From NCBI GenBank assembly GCA_039621445.1, contig CP154954.1, positions 25,184,954 to 25,248,953 on the forward strand: a stretch of 64,000 bases of DNA. The letters run 5' to 3'. This DNA comes from Euglena gracilis (taxonomy: Eukaryota; Euglenida; Euglenophyceae; Euglenales). Under the pieces are notes generated by a model, which ran no database searches, was not told the origin of the DNA, and worked only from the letters and a program-made list of their open reading frames with translations. Of this stretch, positions 57,130 to 64,000 are shown one piece after another (the stretch's first letter is position 1; the number at the start of each line of letters is the position of its first letter). A program made the translations under genes and the position numbers.

Positions 57130-57760
57130 ATGTGCGCGGATGCGTAATGTGTTTGGGAGGGCGCCGGAAGAATGGGTCCCGGGCCTGTCCGCCGGCGCAT
57201 TTCTACGTGAACGGGAGGAGGGTGAGCTCGGTTGTCAGCAACTGCCGGGTGGTCCACACCCGGGGGGGGGGGGGGGGGGGTTCCGGCTCAGGGCTGGGCT
57301 GGCGGGGGGCTGCGCAGACGCTGCTGATGGGGCCTCCCGGAGACCGCCCCACGCCCTCCAGTACACCCCTCCTCCCTGACCGTTGCCCCCATCCAACCGC
57401 TGACACTCCCCCACTCCATATAGCTCCGAAGACGCGACACGAGTGTCTTCAGCTTGGGGCCATCTCGCTGCTCTGATCGCCTTCTCCTTTGGGCCCCCCC
57501 CCCCCCCCATAGTGCCTCACAGCGGCGGTTCCTGCCTGGTGACGGAGGTTGTGCCCAGGGGCCCTGTTACCCTATGCTTCTCAGCTGCGCTGCGTTCGAG
57601 TGCCCTGGGGGCTGCGGCGCAACTGCCGCGGTCGGCATTCGTTTGGAGTGTGCTGCATCTATTGCCGTTGCTGCGGGGGAGCTCACTCGTTTGACCACAA
57701 ATTCACAGGGATCATTCAAACGGGTAGTCACGTGCGAAGTGGATAACTGCTGAAAGCATA
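57130..57760 (+). other. GC-rich island, possible exons of unknown gene
   Basis: Two open segments look partly protein-like: KNGSRACPPAHFYVNGRRVS near 57168-57255, and a Cys-rich FECPGGCGATAAVGIRLECA near 57592-57660 that runs to TGA at 57751. They are separated by a long G run and a C run. Frame and strand are not settled, and no MGC-family motif is present. Confidence 0.25.
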
Positions 57761-58940
57761 TAAGTAGGAAGCCCACCTTAAGATAAGTACTCTTCATACG
57801 TTACGGTAAGACGAACCGTTTGATAGGTATCAGGTGTACAATTGGTTGTTGTCCCCCCAGCACATTGCTTTAACATTATCAAACAGTGTTAAATTTTATG
57901 AATGGTTACATACTGCATCCCTGAAATCCTGAAGCACAATCCTTGTTCTCGAAATATAACAAGTATTTATCTCCTAATTGCTCATATGATTGGGCAGGAG
58001 TGATACGGTGTGTTTATTTTTGAATCAGCACACCATGCCAAATCTCATTGTTGTTTTTCTGTCCGTTGCATCCACCCTATACCAACCTCTTCAACACAAC
58101 GACCATGCCCTTTTTTCCTTCAAATTTCAAACAGACTTTACAGATAAAATATCCACCTTTTCTTTTGAGCCATTGCATTCTTGTTTCAAATGGGCATGGC
58201 TTTGTTTGGCTGAAGCATTCAAAGTCCTCAGGGCTTGAATGAGGCCTGGGATAATTGTATCTGCCAGAGAAACAGGCCAACCGTGTTGTGCTTTGCTTCC
58301 CCTCAGCAACATTTTCCCTCCACCCCCAGGCTGTATGGTTTGCCCTTTTTCTGCTGGCACACCCACACCTGACAACAGTTTGCATGATGGAGACCTGCCC
58401 GTTTGATTTGTAACCCCCGAAGACGAGAAGTGATAAAGCTGGTCCAGAATGATTTTAATCCAATTTAACAAAATTGCAAATGTGTACTGCGCATCATGGG
58501 TGCTCAACGCCCCCTAGGTCTGATGAAAGGCAATTCAGTGAAGAAACAGGCTTAAATGTATGTGTTTTCCCCCTCCTTGCTTGCAACTGCAGGTGACCTT
58601 CGGTCTTAGCTTGCGTCGTGGCTTTATTTCTTAATGTTTTGGCCTATTTCAATATGCTTTTGATTCCACTTTCACTTTGGAAAATTTCTGAAAAAGTTGC
58701 TTTATTTTCAAGCCAGTTGAGGTCAGTGATTGCGAGTGCCGTTGACCCCCCCCCTGCACTTGGCTTGAGGATTGAAGGTGGGGGGTCAACCTTGGGGGCC
58801 AAGTTTCCATGTGAAGAATTTCGGCGAGACAATTGCACCCTGATGACCACAGAATCCTGCACAAACTGCCAACATTTTTTGGGGGGGATGGGGGAAACTA
58901 GCATTATTATTTAAAGTACCTTAATTTTTCCACGAATGAA
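57761..58940. other. Non-genic stretch with one C/G-run hairpin
   Basis: gttgacccccccc at 58741 pairs with gtggggggtcaac ending 58792, a 51-base hairpin. Nothing else is recognised. Confidence 0.5.
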
Positions 58941-58941
58941 A

Positions 58942-60231
<1,290 letters not shown>

Positions 60232-60270
60232 GGCTCGCATTCTTCTTTGTACCTTCCTTTTCCCCCGAAT

Positions 60271-60440
60271 GTGAGTTTTAGGGAAGAAATTTATTGTAGA
60301 GTGTTCTTGAACTTAGGGAACTACAGGCATCAACAAACAGAATGAATATGACATGGCACAGGAAGGGACCAAGATGCTTCATACTCTACCTTGGCGTAGT
60401 GGGGGTATTGGAAAGTGTTTATACATACATACATAATGTA
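60271..60440 (+). repeat. Unique leader of hexanucleotide array, copy 2
   Basis: Near-identical to 58942-59130. Confidence 0.95.
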
Positions 60441-60476
60441 TATATATGTGTATATGTATATGTATATGTATATGTC

Positions 60477-60517
<41 letters not shown>

Positions 60518-61476
60518 CTGTATGTCTCTGTCTCGTCTATGTCTCTGTCTCTGTCTCTGTATCTGTCTGTCTCTGTCTCTGTCTCTGTCTCTCTGTCTCT
60601 GTCTCTGTCTTGTCTCTGTCTCTGTCTCTGTATCTGTCTATCTTGTCTCTGTCTATGTCTGTGTCTCTGTCTCTGTCTCTGTCTCTGTCTCTGTCTCTGT
60701 CTCTGTATCTCTCTGTCTATGTCTCTCTCTCTCTATCTCTGTCTCTGTCTCTGTCTCTGTATGTCTCTGTTCTCTGTCTCTGTCTCTGTCTCTGTCTGTC
60801 TCTGTATCTGTCTCTGTCTCTGTCTGTCTGTCTCTGTCTCTGTCTTGTCTCTGTCTCTGTCTCTGTATGTGTCTCTGTCTCTGTCCTGTCTCTGTCTCTG
60901 TCTCTGTATATGTCTCTGTCTCTCCTCTGTCTCTGTCTCTGTCTCTTGTATATGTTCTTGTATGTCTCTGTCTCTCTATGTCTCTGTATATGTATCTGTA
61001 TATGTCTTTCTCTGTCTCATGTATATGTATATATATGTTCTGTCTCTGTATCTGTATTCTTGTCTCTGTCTCTGTCTATGTATGTCTCTGTATCTGTCTA
61101 TGTCTCTGTCTCTGTATATGTCTCTGTATCTGTATCTCTGTCCTGTCTATATACTATATTATGTGTTCTGTATATGTATATGTCTTGTCTCTGTCTCTGT
61201 CTCTGTCTTGTCTCTGTCTATGTATATGTATATGTATATGTCTATGTATATGTCTATGTATATCTCTCCCTCTCTCTGTGTGTCTATGTATATCTGTATA
61301 TGTATGTCTCTGTATATGTATATGTCTCTGTCTCTGTCTATCTCTGTCTCTGTCTCTGTCTCTGTCTCTGTCTCTGTCTCTGTCTGTATATGTCTTGTAT
61401 ATGTCTCTCTGTCTATATGTTGTATATGTATCTGTCTATATACATATGTCTGTATGTGTCTCTGTATATGTCTCTC

Positions 61477-61507
<31 letters not shown>

Positions 61508-61553
61508 CTATATATATATATGTATATGTGTGTGTGTGTGTGTGCGTGTGTAT

Positions 61554-61584
<31 letters not shown>

Positions 61585-62025
61585 TATCTATATATGTATG
61601 TATATATGTCTATGTATATGTATATATACATATATATGTATGTGTATATGTATATGTATATATGTCTATATGTCTATGTCTATATGTCTCTGTATATGTA
61701 TCTGTATATGTCTTGTCTGTATATGTCTATGTATGTGTATATGTATGTCTGAAAATGTATATGTATATGTCTATCTCTCTGTATGTGTATATGTCTATGT
61801 ATATGTCTCTGTCTATGTCTCTGTCTATGTATATGTCTCTGTATATATGCATTATGTATGTGTATATGTATATGTATATATACTCTCTATGTATGTGTCT
61901 ATGTATATGTATATATATATATGTATATGTATATGTCTATGTATATGTATATATATGTGTGTGTGTGTGTGCGTGTGTATACACACCACACACACACACA
62001 CACACCACACCCCCCCACACACACA

Positions 62026-62064
<39 letters not shown>

Positions 62065-62160
62065 TATATATATAATATCTATATATCTCTATATCTATAT
62101 CTATTATATCTATATATATTATATCTCTCTATCTATATCTCTCTCTTCTATATACATGCA
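60421..62160 (+). repeat. Hexanucleotide array 2, with TG/CA and TA tracts
   Basis: Mixed GTATAT/GTCTCT, then two GT-to-AC inverted tracts (61528-61580 and 61957-62030) that can form cruciforms, then a TA-rich tract. Open frames up to 738 codons are artefacts of the 6-base unit. Confidence 0.95.
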
Positions 62161-62258
62161 CTCAGTTGTGAAAGTCTTCCAACCCCTGGTGTGTCAAAAG
62201 CCTTCACACCCCCAATTTTTTTTGGAGAACTTAAACAGGGGTTCAGTTCACCCCGGTA

Positions 62259-62858
62259 CCTCCCCCCCCTTGTCCAACGACCGGGCTTGTCAAACGACCC
62301 CCCCGGTCAGAGACGATAATTTTGTATACGATGTTGGTTCGTCCAAAATTGCTAAAAATTGGCTAAAAACAGTCAAAAATAACCCAAATGGTCTAAAATG
62401 GCCGAGGGATGGCCAAAGGTGCCCAAAAAGTTGCCAAAAAAAAGCAAAAATAAGGCAAATATGGCCAAAAGTAACCAAAAACAGCCTAAAGTGGCCAAAG
62501 ATGGGCAAAGGGGGCCAAAGTGTGGCCAACAGTTGCCAAAAGTGGCCAAAAGCGACCAAACATGGCGAAAAGTGGTCAAAAATGCCTAAAAATTCCCAAA
62601 AGCGCCCCAAAAACGTCCAAAAATGGCCAAAAGTGGCCAACTGTAGTCAAGAAATAGCATAAATGGCCAAAAACAGCCCCAAAATATACCATATACCCCA
62701 TCTATGGTAAATTCTCCTCCGATTTGGGGGCCACCCCGCTTGTCTAACGACCACCCACCAATGGTCGGAGACGAACATTAGCCATTTTAGCGACCGCCCC
62801 CCCCCCCCGCGGTCAGAGACGAACATTAGTGGTCGTTGGACAAGGGGGGGGGGGGAGG
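62259..62858. mobile_element. 600-bp TIR element (MITE-like) with TA target duplication
   Basis: Left terminus CCT-C8-TTGTCCAACGACC; right terminus GGTCGTTGGACAA-G12-AGG; both are flanked by TA (62257-62258 and 62859-62860). The opposite foldback arm has the uninterrupted site (63291-63300, tgacataccg), which proves a precise insertion. It has no coding capacity. The interior is a ggccaaaagt-type phased tract plus three copies of ggtc(a/g)gagacgaacattag near the ends. TA duplication is shared by Tc1/mariner-type elements, among others. The superfamily is not assigned. Confidence 0.85.
62345..62660 (-). repeat. GGCC-phased A-rich tract inside the 600-bp element
   Basis: Degenerate gtggccaaaagt units; complement of the tract type at 31430 and 44640. 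Confidence 0.8.
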
Positions 62859-63404
62859 TATCTCAAAAGCCGCACATAAGAATGCTTGCACAGGGGACAT
62901 GTGATGCTGCTGGGTGTGAGCAACGTTGCCCATGGTCCCTGAATGGAAGGCACAATGAAGTCACACACCAGGTGCCAGCAGCAAAAACACACGACAATTA
63001 CGGCACACGACTGATTACTCTTTAGGAAAGAGATAGCAAATTAAACAGAATGATTCAGTACAATTTTTGTTGTGAAGGTAAGGCGTGTAGTGGATCGTAG
63101 GGACCGAACAATTTTTTCCCCCATCCAACTGACTAATTATCCCGAAGGGCGATCAGCTGTGTGCGATGTTTTTGCTGCTGGCACCTGGTGAGTGGCTTCA
63201 TTGCACCTTCCGTTCAGCGACCATGGGCAACGTTGCACACACCCAGCAGCATCACATGTCCCCTGTGCAAGCATTCTTATGTGCGGCTTTTGACATACCG
63301 GGGTGAACTGAACCCCTGTTTAAGTTCTCCAAAAAAGTTTGCAAAAAATTGGGGGTGTGAAGACTTTTGACACGCCAGGGGTATGAAGATTTTTGCAACT
63401 GAGT

Positions 63405-63520
63405 GTGTATATATACATACACACACATATATATTTTTATATATGTATAACATATGTATACATGTGTGTATGCATATACATATGTGTGTATATATGCATT
63501 TGTATATATGTATAAATGAA
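63405..63520. repeat. TA/TG-rich simple repeat bounding the foldback
   Basis: gtatatatacatacacac...tatgtgtgtatatatg, resembling the simple repeat on the outer side of the left arm. Confidence 0.85.
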
Positions 63521-63572
63521 AACGGCAAAGATGAGAGCAGCAGAGGTGGGTTCTTCCCTTTATTTTTTCCAC

Positions 63573-63711
63573 CCGCCCCCCCCCCCTAGTCGTACGACCA
63601 CCCCTCATTTACGACCACCCCCCGGTCACAGGTTGCAGGTCATGGGGGTGTTACGACCCCCCCCCGGTCACAGGTTGCAGGAACCCGGTCATACGACAAG
63701 GGGGGGCGGGT
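63573..63711. mobile_element. Small C-run-terminated inverted-repeat element
   Basis: Left end acccg-C-run-tagtcgtacgacc; right end ggtcatacgacaa-G7-cggg. The interior repeats cggtcacaggttgcagg twice. The same architecture as the 600-bp element but a different terminal sequence; no target duplication is certain. Confidence 0.5.
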
Positions 63712-64000
63712 ACCAGACGTTGCACGTCGGAAGACGTACAGACCCCCCCCCCCAACGATGGTTCACGGGTTGTAGGGTGTGGTCAGTTGACAAACTGTTA
63801 TGTCGTACAATTTGTCAGTCTACAAACTGTTCTGCCGTACCCTGCAGCTCCACTTATCCCACAGAGCCGCGTTGTGAATGGCCTTGCCAACGAGTTTCCT
63901 GCTGCATCTGATATGTGAGTCTGATTTAGACTTTTGTGCAATCCACAAACCCAGTGGTAGGACCGTCAAATTGCTTGATCAGAGGGGTCCAGGGCCAACT
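63712..64000. other. Non-genic right end of window
   Basis: Two similar copies of cagt-tacaaactgttctg.cgta lie near 63784-63840; nothing else is recognised. Confidence 0.4.

Larger units (their letters stand above)
62150..63408. mobile_element. Foldback element with ~240-bp arms, interrupted by a 600-bp insertion
   Basis: The left arm is 62150-62258 plus 62861-62990. The right arm is 63165-63408 in inverse orientation (cactcagttg..., cacacccccaatttttt, ttaaacaggggttcagttca, ccgcacataagaatgc, tgctgctgg). The outer ends abut simple repeats on both sides. The loop of about 175 bases shows no ORF of interest. Confidence 0.8.

Noticed and set aside
57530-57760. Cys-rich zinc-binding exon
   Set aside because: Three frames are open, the Cys spacing fits no known finger, and no splice sites support a choice; kept only as a possible exon island.

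Overview
This window looks like nuclear DNA of a repeat-rich eukaryote, probably a unicellular alga or protist. I cannot name the species. The reasons are short exons with GT...AG introns, very low coding density, no operons, long C or G homopolymers (often 8-20 bases, roughly one per kilobase), and many palindromic and dispersed repeats. No rRNA, tRNA, CRISPR array or bacterial gene cluster was seen. Coding sequence comes in two styles: GC-rich exons with mostly C or G at third positions, and more balanced exons.

Layout. (1) 273-14191: about 3.97 head-to-tail copies of a 3.50-kb unit. Each copy carries the same decayed hAT-like transposase piece, a 10-bp minisatellite of 7 or 8 copies, a group of short palindromes built on TTTACGGAAAACCGTAA, and C/G-run rich sequence. 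(2) 18492-23594 and 49290-52523: two paralogous, same-strand genes, each reconstructed here as five exons with identical intron phases (2, 1, 0, 2). They encode proline/serine/arginine-rich proteins of about 325 and 309 residues that begin MGC(A)xSC, a probable N-myristoylation plus palmitoylation signal. I do not recognise the family. (3) 26285-28035: a large foldback element. (4) 32.2-34.5 kb: a cluster of near-palindromic units built on GCGCAAATGCGC, mixed with three coding-like segments. (5) 35494-35961: a GC3-rich gene or pseudogene with two compensating frameshifts. (6) 41219-41884: a coiled-coil protein gene on the minus strand, also frameshifted. (7) 48060-53350: minisatellite and dispersed repeat families that also occur near 38.3 kb and inside and downstream of paralogue 2. 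(8) 58942-62160: a tandemly duplicated unique leader of about 155 bp plus long hexanucleotide arrays. (9) 62150-63408: a foldback element split by a 600-bp TIR element with a TA target duplication; the intact arm preserves the empty site.

Most of the window is non-coding repeat. The best candidates for an undescribed system are the MGC lipid-anchor-like gene family, the nested inverted-repeat elements with C/G-run termini, and the GCGCAAATGCGC palindrome cluster. All gene models come from reading frames, splice-site consensus and phase arithmetic only. No homology search was possible.
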